Below are positions 9,381 through 16,871 of a DNA stretch of 22,205 nucleotides, piece by piece. The notes under the pieces were generated by a model. The model did not search any database. It worked only from the letters and a program-made list of their open reading frames with translations, and had not been told where the DNA came from. Position 1 is the first letter of the stretch. Every line of letters starts with the position of its first letter. This stretch comes from a virus, in the IMG/VR virus record IMGVR_UViG_3300010354_000756, positions 1-22,205 of that record. One strand, given 5' to 3'. The translations under genes and the position numbers were made by a program.

Positions 9381-10146
9381 TCATATTGTATATTCTAGTT
9401 TTTTCAATGATAACTATATAATTCAACAAACTGCGATAGTTCATCCAAAGCATTTATTGATAGATGGCTTGAGACAGATTTTTAGAAGAGATTCAGTTTA
9501 TACCTATAGAGATGATGAATACGGTTATCCACTAACTCCAGATTTAACTGGAAAAACAATAGATTCTCTTGATACCACTAAGATACTAATTAGTGATGGA
9601 TATAGATATGAAACAAAATTTTATCCAGCAATAGTAATTAAATCAAATGGTGGAAGTTATAAGCCAAATTCTTTTAATCAGGATATGACCCTAAAATATA
9701 GATCTGATATTATAGAAAATGAATTTGGATCTAGAAGAGTTGTTTCAACACCAACACATAGAGTCTATACTGGTAAATGGAATTTAAATTTTGATGTTGC
9801 TGTATACTCTGAAAGTTTATCAGAGCTAAATGAGCTAATAGATATAACGTCGCTAGCTTTGCAGTTTTCACTATGGCATCCGCTAAGGGCTGCAGGTTTA
9901 TTTATTAGTGGTCTTAATATTGGCAGCGAAAATGCAGAGCCATATGCAAATGATTATGTATATAATACAAATATTACACTAAATACTATATCTGAATGGA
10001 GAGCTGAAATACCAATTGATAATTTAGTTGAAAAAATAGTTTTTAGAATTGAGCCAACTTTGCATCAAATTCCAGAAAATATTAAGACAGTTCAGGAATT
10101 AACTACTAAATATGATGATATATTAGAAATAACACAAATTATCTAA
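9337..10146 (+). CDS. Conserved-looking tail protein upstream of sheath, possible tail terminator/completion protein
   Basis: The protein has 269 residues and starts inside the previous gene (44-base overlap). Only a weak, distant AGGACGGA lies upstream, so the gene may depend on translational coupling. Recognisable segments are HRVYTGKWNLNFDVAVYSES, then LNELIDITSLALQF, ANDYVYNTNITLN, and EWRAEIP near the C-terminus. A mixed beta strand / helix / beta strand layout with 'DYVYNTNI.L....EW' resembles proteins encoded next to the sheath in many myoviruses. By position, before sheath and tube, a tail terminator, completion or sheath-capping role is plausible. This is inference from gene order; the fold was not tested. 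A neck or baseplate-wedge protein is the main alternative. Confidence 0.6.
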   Translation: MIDQINLPGLGLNADHIVYSSFFNDNYIIQQTAIVHPKHLLIDGLRQIFRRDSVYTYRDDEYGYPLTPDLTGKTIDSLDTTKILISDGYRYETKFYPAIVIKSNGGSYKPNSFNQDMTLKYRSDIIENEFGSRRVVSTPTHRVYTGKWNLNFDVAVYSESLSELNELIDITSLALQFSLWHPLRAAGLFISGLNIGSENAEPYANDYVYNTNITLNTISEWRAEIPIDNLVEKIVFRIEPTLHQIPENIKTVQELTTKYDDILEITQII

Positions 10147-10210
10147 TAATATTATCATTTATTATAACTACTAATAATAAAAATTTTGGTGTAAAGGATC
10201 GGAGGTATTA
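10147..10210 (+). promoter_or_regulatory. Sheath gene leader with strong ribosome binding site
   Basis: This 64-base AT-rich gap is the longest gap upstream of the sheath gene. A strong Shine-Dalgarno sequence, GGAGGT (10201-10206), sits just ahead of ATG 10211 and is the best match to consensus in the window, which fits a very abundant product. A TATAAC at 10163-10168 could be a -10 element, but no matching -35 is visible, so I do not call a promoter. No GC-rich hairpin is present. Confidence 0.55.
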
Positions 10211-13200
10211 ATGGCTAACATTCCAGGTATATCAGGATATATTCAGCCTGGCGCATTTGCAAGAGATCGTGTTGTTTCAAAGGCTGCCAGTATTCCTGGT
10301 GGACTAAGAGTTGCTGCAATTATGGGCGAAGGTATAAAAGAAGAAGTTATAGTAGAGTCTGCCGCAGGTGCCGGTCAGGATGGTTCTGCATCCTGCTCAC
10401 CAACAGGCAGTGGTGATGGAAGATTTTTCCAAATATCCAACTTTCCTGTTGTATCAGGAAGGACCGAAATAACTCTAAATGGCGAGCAGCTATATGGGGT
10501 TGAAGACGAAATTGATGAAGCTGGTTTTGATTCTAGATATGATTTCAGACTAGATACACAAACTGGATGCATAGAATTACAAGCACCAACCATAAAAGAT
10601 CAGGATGGAAGAGACTATTCAGTTAGCTCATTAAATATTGGAAATGGAACAATACCAAATACCTCAGATCCATGCAAAGTTTTAGATGTAATTGATAATA
10701 CAGCTCCAGCTGAAAGATGGACACTAAAATGTGCATCTGTAGTTAGAGATTCATCTGGAGCTCCAGTTCCAGGTAAAGCAACTTTTACAGTAACTGGTGA
10801 CGTATCTGGTCAAATATATGATTCAATAGGAAATCCTATATTTTTCCATAGCACATATTTCACAAGTTCATCTGGTGCAGTATCTGGAAATATAGATCCC
10901 TGTGTAGATGGTTATACAGTTGCATCATCTGATGAGTTTGGACAGGGAACCCCACAATCAGATGGTGGAGAAACTTTAGATACAACAAGTATATTTACAT
11001 TTTCTGGCAACCTTGTAGCTCAAGGTCAAGCGCTGCCAGGAGATTTCCTATGCCTTGATGGTTATACTTCTGTAGAAATTGATTCAATAACTTATGATTC
11101 AGGAACTGATACAACTACAGTAACTTTGGCATCCGATTCACTAGAAGGAGTTGGTTTTGCAAGAGATTGGGAAATAAAAGCAACAAATCTATTCATAGAT
11201 GATGTCGTATCTGGAAGCTTCACCGGATCTGATATAGGCAAGATTATATTGGCATGTCCAACAGGAAGTTTTGATGGTGGAAAGTTTGTAATTAAAAAAG
11301 TTACTGCAAACAATAGAGTTAGAGTACAAAAATATGAAGATGAAACAGTTGCATTTAGCTCACAAAGTGGTGTCGGCTTAACTGGAGTTGCACAAGATAA
11401 TATTACCTTCCATCTTGTAGAAACAAACGGAATAATTTTAGCAGGAATAAAAGAAGGATCAATTCCATTTGAAGTAGGAGATAGAATATTTGTTGATGTG
11501 GCATCCAGAGCCTTGGCTTTTGGAGATAGGCTAGCAGCAAGATATATATTTGAAGGCGACTTAAATGATCCTCAGTTCTTTACAGATGCAGAGCTTTTAT
11601 TCCAGAAGCATGGATTGCCATCTGAAGAAAATACTCTATCACTTGGTGCTCAAATGGCATTTGAGAATGGCGCACCAGGCATTTTGGCTGTACAATGCAA
11701 ACCTCCAGTTCCAAGAAGAACATCTGCAGAATTACTATCACCAGTAAATTCACTAGGAGTTGGTGGATTTACAGGATGTCTTGATGGCTCTGGCGTTATA
11801 GATGATGATCTATGTGGAGTTGAAGATCTAAGATTAATTATACCAAGACCTATCTTTGGACTAAGAGCTGGAAGACCAGACGCAGATTCTAGAGTTAATA
11901 TCTTTGTAAATAGAGCTGGAGTTGAAACTCAAATATTCCCAAATAAAGTAGAGTTCTACAATAGTCTGTTAGAATCAGATTCTCAACAGTTAAACTTCAT
12001 AACTAGTAATGATAATCCATTCTCATACACAATTGTAAATACAGATACAGAAATTTTATTTACAGCAGAAGATGGTGTAATGGTAAGCTCATCTGGAGTT
12101 AGATCAATATCAAGCTTATTCATAGATCTTGATGGAAGTCATGTTGGCTCTACAATAGTAATAGAGTCAATGGAAGATACATCTGGAAATATATATACAA
12201 GTGTCTCCGATATATCAGAGCAGCTATATGGTCCAACACCAGATGACGTATCTGCTGAGGTTGTAATATCGGCAGTATCCTCTGATTCAAAGGCTGTTAT
12301 AGCTGGAAGTGGAACAAATACCTTAACATTTACAGATAAATTTGTAAATATACAATTCTTTATCAAATCACAAAACACAACAAATGTAAATGCTGCTTTA
12401 TTGCTACATAAAGACTTAGTAAAGAGCGGAGCAATAAAGAAAGGTGATGGCATAAGAATAACTTATGTTGATGAAAATGATGCTGATTATTTTGATACAA
12501 ATTGGTTTGAAGCATTTGAGAAGCTAGAAGCTGCAGATGCTCAGATGATAATTCCACTGCCTTCCAGCACCGTTTCCTCTATATTCAAGGCTGCAGTAGG
12601 ACACTGCGAGACTATGAGCTCCATAGCCAATAGAAAGGAAAGAATGGCAATAATTGGAGCACAGATTGGATTAACTCCAGCCAATATACTTGGCGAATCA
12701 AGTGCAGCTGTAGAAGACCTTGGAATTTTAGAAGGAATACAGGGAGATGATCCACTGGAAGTTCTAACTGGTGATGTAGAAGACCTTGCGAACTACAAGT
12801 TATCTGATAATTACTCATCATCAAGAGCTGTTTATCTGTACCCAGATTCTATAGTTAGAAATGTATCTGGTACAAATATTGCTCTACCAGGATTCTACAT
12901 GGCTCCAGCAGTAGCCGGTCTGATGTCAGCAACTCAAAATGTCGCAATACCTCTAACAAATAAAGTTCTTCAAGGATTTACTCTAACAAGAGATAAAATC
13001 TTTAGACAGGTAATTCTAGACAGACTAGGTGGTGCTGGCGCCACAGTAATTCAACCAATACCAGGTGGTGGAAGAGTTTTAGCCGGAAGAACAACAAGTC
13101 AGAGTGGATATGTTGAAGATGAAGAAATCTCAATTGTATTTATTAGAGATAGAGTAAAGCAAGTCCTAAGACAATCACTAGCTGGATTTATTGGTGGAGT

Positions 13201-13408
13201 TCAAGGTCCAGATACACTATCCCTAATATCTGCTAGAACAAAAGTCATAATGACCGGACTTTCATCTCAAGGCTTAATTACAAGCTTTGGAAATATTAGA
13301 GCATCAAGGGATAAGGTTGATCCAAGACAAATAAACATTTTCCTACAGTTCGTACCAACCTATCCAATAAATTATGTCTTTATAGACATTGAAGTTGGAA
13401 TAATTTAA
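10211..13408 (+). CDS. Contractile tail sheath protein (large form)
   Basis: This 1065-residue protein forms the outer contractile layer of the tail. The N-terminus (MANIPGISGYIQPGAFARDR) has the typical sheath opening. The sheath core is visible at about 470-500 (ENTLSLGAQMAFENGAPGIL), about 775-820 (MIIPLPSSTVSSI, then HCETMSSIANRKERMAIIGA) and in the C-terminal domain (LQGFTLTRDKIFRQVILDR, VFIRDRVKQVLRQSLAGFIG). The end, FVPTYPINYVFIDIEVGII, is a beta strand of the kind that links neighbouring subunits. Residues about 45-440 and about 540-740 are extra beta-rich domains, making it much longer than T4 gp18 (659 aa). It has a strong ribosome site and somewhat GC-richer codons than its neighbours, consistent with high expression. 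The tube gene follows after 13 bases. Confidence 0.95.
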   Translation: MANIPGISGYIQPGAFARDRVVSKAASIPGGLRVAAIMGEGIKEEVIVESAAGAGQDGSASCSPTGSGDGRFFQISNFPVVSGRTEITLNGEQLYGVEDEIDEAGFDSRYDFRLDTQTGCIELQAPTIKDQDGRDYSVSSLNIGNGTIPNTSDPCKVLDVIDNTAPAERWTLKCASVVRDSSGAPVPGKATFTVTGDVSGQIYDSIGNPIFFHSTYFTSSSGAVSGNIDPCVDGYTVASSDEFGQGTPQSDGGETLDTTSIFTFSGNLVAQGQALPGDFLCLDGYTSVEIDSITYDSGTDTTTVTLASDSLEGVGFARDWEIKATNLFIDDVVSGSFTGSDIGKIILACPTGSFDGGKFVIKKVTANNRVRVQKYEDETVAFSSQSGVGLTGVAQDNITFHLVETNGIILAGIKEGSIPFEVGDRIFVDVASRALAFGDRLAARYIFEGDLNDPQFFTDAELLFQKHGLPSEENTLSLGAQMAFENGAPGILAVQCKPPVPRRTSAELLSPVNSLGVGGFTGCLDGSGVIDDDLCGVEDLRLIIPRPIFGLRAGRPDADSRVNIFVNRAGVETQIFPNKVEFYNSLLESDSQQLNFITSNDNPFSYTIVNTDTEILFTAEDGVMVSSSGVRSISSLFIDLDGSHVGSTIVIESMEDTSGNIYTSVSDISEQLYGPTPDDVSAEVVISAVSSDSKAVIAGSGTNTLTFTDKFVNIQFFIKSQNTTNVNAALLLHKDLVKSGAIKKGDGIRITYVDENDADYFDTNWFEAFEKLEAADAQMIIPLPSSTVSSIFKAAVGHCETMSSIANRKERMAIIGAQIGLTPANILGESSAAVEDLGILEGIQGDDPLEVLTGDVEDLANYKLSDNYSSSRAVYLYPDSIVRNVSGTNIALPGFYMAPAVAGLMSATQNVAIPLTNKVLQGFTLTRDKIFRQVILDRLGGAGATVIQPIPGGGRVLAGRTTSQSGYVEDEEISIVFIRDRVKQVLRQSLAGFIGGVQGPDTLSLISARTKVIMTGLSSQGLITSFGNIRASRDKVDPRQINIFLQFVPTYPINYVFIDIEVGII

Positions 13409-13421
13409 GGAGTAAATAAAA

Positions 13422-14060
13422 ATGGCATCTTATCCATATACAGGTACACTATTTGATTCTGAGGCAGTAACTGGTGCAAAAACTAGAACTGGTTTAAGTA
13501 CACAGATCGTTATCTATGTAAATAATCAGCCAGTTGGTGCCATCCAGTCTTTCTCAGAAAGACAAAATAGACCAATAAAGAGAATAAGCGAAGTCGGAAC
13601 AGACGGAGTTATAGAAGCAGTACCACAGGGTCCAACAACCGTAGATTTAACAGTAAACAGACTATATTTTGATGGTCTTTCTCTTCCAGAATCTATGGCA
13701 AGAGGATTTAGAAACATTCACTCTCAAAGAATACCTTTTGATATTGTTGTAATCGACAGATTTACAGGAACAGAGGAAGAGGGTGGGTCAATAGTTACTA
13801 CATATCATAACTGCTGGTTCCAAAGCTTAGATAGAGCATATAACGTAAACGATTATACAATCGTAGAAAATGCAAGCATTATGGTTGAGACTGTAAGCAC
13901 AGAAAGAAACGGAGCACCAGTTGCAAGCAGTCAGGGTGTTGGTGGAGGAAGAGATCTTGGCTCAGAAGGTCGCCAGATTGATGCAGTTGAGCAGGCTGCT
14001 GATTACGGCACATATAGAGGCAGCTTAGACTTCCCAGGTTTAATTAAATCTGCATTTTAA
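13422..14060 (+). CDS. Tail tube protein
   Basis: The protein has 212 residues. Placement directly after the sheath and directly before a terminator and the chaperone genes is the classic myovirus tube position. The sequence is beta-rich (VIYVNNQPVGAIQSFSERQN, then RISEVGTDGVIEAVPQG, TTVDLTVNRLYFDG, IPFDIVVIDRF, YTIVENASIMVETVS), as expected for the gp19-like beta-barrel that stacks as hexameric rings to form the inner tube. The C-terminal region is glycine-rich (QGVGGGRDLGSEGRQ) and may be a flexible or sheath-facing tail. The ribosome site AAGGAG (13407-13412) overlaps the sheath stop codon, so sheath and tube are probably translated from one message. Confidence 0.88.
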   Translation: MASYPYTGTLFDSEAVTGAKTRTGLSTQIVIYVNNQPVGAIQSFSERQNRPIKRISEVGTDGVIEAVPQGPTTVDLTVNRLYFDGLSLPESMARGFRNIHSQRIPFDIVVIDRFTGTEEEGGSIVTTYHNCWFQSLDRAYNVNDYTIVENASIMVETVSTERNGAPVASSQGVGGGRDLGSEGRQIDAVEQAADYGTYRGSLDFPGLIKSAF

Positions 14061-14078
14061 TATTAGTTAAATATTTAT

Positions 14079-14115
14079 TAAGCCTATCGTATTTTTGCGA
14101 TAGGCTTATTTTTTT
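14079..14115 (+). terminator. Intrinsic (Rho-independent) terminator after tail tube gene
   Basis: An 11-bp perfect stem (14079-14089 paired with 14098-14108; TAAGCCTATCG with CGATAGGCTTA) closes an 8-base loop and is followed at once by seven T residues (14109-14115). It lies 18 bases after the tube stop. It would end or attenuate transcripts carrying sheath and tube before the low-copy chaperone and tape-measure genes. Confidence 0.9.
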
Positions 14116-14123
14116 GGTATAAT
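14095..14123 (+). promoter_or_regulatory. Candidate sigma70-type extended -10 promoter overlapping the terminator
   Basis: TTGCGA (14095-14100, 4 of 6 to TTGACA) is followed after exactly 17 bases by TATAAT (14118-14123), with TGG directly before it giving an extended -10 (TGnTATAAT). The predicted start near 14130 would leave a leader of about 15 bases beginning with the GGAG ribosome site. The -35 lies in the terminator loop and 3' stem arm. The placement in an intergenic gap supports it, but the AT-rich background makes chance matches easy. Confidence 0.45.
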
Positions 14124-14144
14124 ATTTTTGGAGATTATATTAAA

Positions 14145-14594
14145 ATGTCAAAAACATCTGTATCACTAGATAATAAAAGAGATTCTGATAAAAAAGTTAC
14201 TACAGAAGAAAAAAAAATGTCATTAAAAAGCTTAAAAGACTTATTGTTCTTAGGAAGATCCGAAAATATTATAACAATAGAAGGTATAGACTTTAAGTTA
14301 AAAACAATAACGGCTGAAGAGCAGAGAAATATAATTTTAAAAATTATGAAAATGCAAGAAGAATATAGGATTCTATCTGCTAAAATTGTTACTTTGGCTT
14401 TTTCAATTACATCAATAAATAATGTTCCATTTGAAAGCTTTACAGATGATAATTTAGATGGAGATATTTACGATAAAAGAATAGCTATTGTTGAGCAGCT
14501 ACAAGCATCAGTTATTGATAAGTTATATAATTTTTATGAAAAAATGGTAAAAGAATCAAATTTAGAGGCTGATGTTGAAGAAATAAAAAAATAG
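14145..14594 (+). CDS. Tail assembly chaperone, short form (gpG-like)
   Basis: This 149-residue protein ends at TAG 14592-14594 and is preceded by GGAG at 14130-14133. In myo- and siphophages, a small acidic/basic helical protein in this position binds the tape-measure protein and is absent from the mature virion. The first 30 residues are charged and probably flexible. The core (FLGRSENIITIEGIDFKLKT, then ITAEEQRNIILKIMKMQ) has the 'strand-turn-strand then helix' look of chaperone proteins that assess a tail/tube peptide. The gene sits between tube and tape measure and ends in A-AAA-AAA-TAG followed by a stem-loop. The identification rests mainly on this position and architecture; sequence similarity is not demonstrated. 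Confidence 0.85.
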   Translation: MSKTSVSLDNKRDSDKKVTTEEKKMSLKSLKDLLFLGRSENIITIEGIDFKLKTITAEEQRNIILKIMKMQEEYRILSAKIVTLAFSITSINNVPFESFTDDNLDGDIYDKRIAIVEQLQASVIDKLYNFYEKMVKESNLEADVEEIKK

Positions 14595-15019
14595 CAGAGG
14601 GTCCAGAATCAAAGATTCTATGGACCCTATCTAAGTACTGGGGCTGCCCAATAACGGACAGCAAAATAACTAGTATAAATCCAGTTCAGCTATACTGGTA
14701 TGCTATAATGATTAGTAAGGATATTGAGGATGATCTTGAAAAAAATCTTAATTTCTCAGAATATATAGCATCATTCTTTAACCCAGATGCTGTATCAAAA
14801 ATAAAGAAAGCAAGAGAGGCAAGAAAAGATAATAGATTTATGAGTGATGAAGATTTTGATAATTTGATTAAGAATAAAGATTTCCTAAATGTAGATTACA
14901 AACAAAATAATACTAATATTAATGATATTAATACCGCTCCAGAGAGAAAAGGCGCTAGAGATGTTAGACTTCCAAAAGAACTTTCTGGTATTCTGAAGAT
15001 AAATAGAGAAAATTTTTAG
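14145..15019 (+). CDS. Tail assembly chaperone, -1 frameshift fusion (gpGT-like)
   Basis: Slippage by -1 on A AAA AAA (14585-14591) joins the 149-residue G part to 142 more residues, for a 291-residue protein ending at TAG 15017-15019. After the shift the sequence reads IAEGPESKILWTLSKYWGCP and continues to NPVQLYWYAIMISKDIEDD. The 'LW.L..YWG' segment is typical of T-domains, which recruit tube subunits. The -1 frame is closed by TGA at 14576-14578 just upstream, so the shift must happen within about 16 bases that contain the slippery site. The downstream frame is open for 39 codons before its first ATG (14708), which lacks a ribosome site; independent translation is therefore unlikely. The C-terminal part (about 225-291) is polar and charged. 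Confidence 0.85.
14585..14591 (+). promoter_or_regulatory. -1 ribosomal frameshift slippery heptamer A AAA AAA
   Basis: Zero-frame codons are ATA AAA AAA TAG, so the heptamer is in the correct phase for X-XXY-YYZ slippage: both AAA codons re-pair perfectly after a -1 shift. The zero-frame TAG follows immediately, which tends to lengthen the pause. Confidence 0.88.
14598..14628 (+). promoter_or_regulatory. Frameshift-stimulating stem-loop
   Basis: AGGGTCCA (14598-14605) pairs perfectly with TGGACCCT (14621-14628), and GAATC (14606-14610) with GATTC (14614-14618). This gives 13 bp, a 3-base AAA loop and a 2-base bulge (14619-14620). The spacer from the slippery site is 6 bases, within the usual 5-9. 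There is no T-run after it, so it is not a terminator. Confidence 0.85.
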
Positions 15020-15027
15020 GAAATTAA

Positions 15028-16845
15028 ATGTCATCTAGTGATATACCAATAATAAATAATATTAGGCAAGCAAAAGAAGCTGCTGGAAATCTTAATAATG
15101 ATGTAAGAGATTTAACTAAGTCTTATTCAAAATTTGGTGATGCTGTATATTTGGCAACAAAGGGCGGCAAGGATGGTCTGGATGATCTTATTAAAGCTTC
15201 CGGCCAAGCCAACGAAAGCATTAAGGCTACAATTAATTTATTTTCAGATATAGCAGGTAATATACCTGGTCTAGATGGAGTTTCAGAGGTTTTTAGGGAA
15301 ATAACTTCTAGTGCATTTGATTTTTCAACAAAATTATTTGAAACTGCTGGAAGGGGTGCACAAGAATTAATTGATGGATTGGACTCTCAAAGTAAGGCAC
15401 TAAGAGAAGTTGATTCCAGTATGTTTGGTGTGGTAAAATCTTTTGGAGAAGGTATAGGTGTTGCTAGAGAATTCACAGCATCAATATCAGCTCAATCTTT
15501 AACAGATTTTGCAAAAGCAGCTTATATATCAACTGATGATTTAAAAAGTTTTATAGAAGCAACAAGAGGATCTAACTTATCTCTATCAACTTTATCTCAA
15601 ACAATATCCACTGCATATGGTAATTTAGATTTCTATACAGTTGCCTTGCTGCAAGCAAGTGCTGCGGGAATATCTATCAATGAATCTACTAGATTATTAG
15701 ATGTTGCAATTAACAAACAAGGATTAACAGCCCAGACGGCTTTGGAGGTTATGTCTGGCTTTTCAGAAGTATCAAGAGAGACTGGAATATCATTCTCAAC
15801 TGTAGCAAATACATTAAATAGTGCCGCAAATCAGTTTAGTAAACTAGGCATGTCAGCAGAGTTTGGAAGACCAATTTTAGAAAATTTTGCAAAAACAGTT
15901 AAAGAGGTTGGACTAGGTATTGATGTTGCAACTGAATCTACAACTTCGCTCGTTTCTGCTATGGGTGGTTTATCTGATAATTATGGTTTAGCATATTTAA
16001 CACAGCTTAGAGGCGGTGGGGGAGTTACATCTGGGGTTCTTGGAACATCAATTGAGATGAGGCAGAGTTTAAGAGAGGCCGAGGAATCTGGTGATCAAGG
16101 ATCAATTGCGTTAAGAATGGCAAACCAGATAAAAGAAGCAATATCATCATTAACTGGTGGAAATATAATAACTTTAGAGCAAGCTGCAAAATCACCAGAT
16201 CTTCAGTCACAATTTTACATGCAGGGACAACTTTTATCACAGTATGGAATAAGAGATACCGGAACTCAAGATGCAGTATTAGATTTACTCTCAAAAATAG
16301 ATGAAGCTGGAATATCTGGAAATATGGGGGGACAAGAAGAGCTTGCAAAACAGCTATCCATGGAAATAGAAGGAAGAGAGAAAATTATAAGTGAAAATGA
16401 AAAATTAGGAATAGAAATCGGTTCATTAAAGTTTGCAATAGCAGAGCTAACAAGACCAGTTTCAGAGATTAGCAGAAGTATTGCTGGTGATATTAGAGGT
16501 GTTATAACTGATGAATCTAGAGATATTTATGAAAATCTTGTTGAGTCTATATCTGAAAAAATGCCAGATGCAATTAAAACATTATCTGATGCCATTGATT
16601 CTTTAAAATCATTTGATTTTAAAGAATCAATAAAAGGTTTATTTGCAAGTACTGATTCATCTATGGTGAACAATGCAGCTGATCCGGTTGAATTAGGTAA
16701 AACAGCTATATCATCAATTAGAGATGATATAAAACAAGCACTAAGAGAAGCCTTAATAGTAAAAATTGAACTATCACAAGATGCGCAAAGATTAGTTGCA
16801 GCTACAGCATCGTCACCCGCAGTAACCTTGAATACTACACAATAA
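15028..16845 (+). CDS. Tail tape-measure protein
   Basis: The protein has 605 residues and directly follows the G/GT frameshift cassette, the standard place for the tape measure. It is alanine/serine-rich and mostly helical: long amphipathic runs at about 1-140 (NNIRQAKEAAGNLNNDVRDL), a glycine/alanine-rich middle (LTQLRGGGGVTSGVLGTS near 325-345) and helical charged C-terminal stretches. At about 1.5 angstrom per residue it would set a tail of roughly 90 nm, if the whole chain spans the tube. I see no lysozyme or peptidase motif, unlike many longer tape measures. The ribosome site AGGAA (15018-15022) overlaps the upstream stop, so translation is tied to GT output. Certainty rests on context, length and composition. 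Confidence 0.85.
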   Translation: MSSSDIPIINNIRQAKEAAGNLNNDVRDLTKSYSKFGDAVYLATKGGKDGLDDLIKASGQANESIKATINLFSDIAGNIPGLDGVSEVFREITSSAFDFSTKLFETAGRGAQELIDGLDSQSKALREVDSSMFGVVKSFGEGIGVAREFTASISAQSLTDFAKAAYISTDDLKSFIEATRGSNLSLSTLSQTISTAYGNLDFYTVALLQASAAGISINESTRLLDVAINKQGLTAQTALEVMSGFSEVSRETGISFSTVANTLNSAANQFSKLGMSAEFGRPILENFAKTVKEVGLGIDVATESTTSLVSAMGGLSDNYGLAYLTQLRGGGGVTSGVLGTSIEMRQSLREAEESGDQGSIALRMANQIKEAISSLTGGNIITLEQAAKSPDLQSQFYMQGQLLSQYGIRDTGTQDAVLDLLSKIDEAGISGNMGGQEELAKQLSMEIEGREKIISENEKLGIEIGSLKFAIAELTRPVSEISRSIAGDIRGVITDESRDIYENLVESISEKMPDAIKTLSDAIDSLKSFDFKESIKGLFASTDSSMVNNAADPVELGKTAISSIRDDIKQALREALIVKIELSQDAQRLVAATASSPAVTLNTTQ

Positions 16846-16871
16846 AATATATTAATAAATAAAGATATAAA

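Noticed and set aside
10163-10168. TATAAC before the sheath gene as a promoter
   Set aside because: There is no plausible -35 at 16-18 bases upstream and no extended -10; such hexamers are common in this AT-rich sequence.
11565-11747. Short + strand frame inside the sheath gene
   Set aside because: It is wholly inside the conserved sheath core in another frame with no start signal.
14592-14594. TAG recoding (stop read as glutamine) at the end of the chaperone gene
   Set aside because: Read-through in frame gives about 20 unlike residues before a TAA, and other genes end at TAG exactly at gene boundaries (15017, 17937).
14708-15019. Independent 103-residue gene downstream of the chaperone
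   Set aside because: There is no ribosome site before ATG 14708, and the frame is open and protein-like for 39 codons upstream to the slippery site. It is better explained as the C-terminal part of the frameshift fusion.
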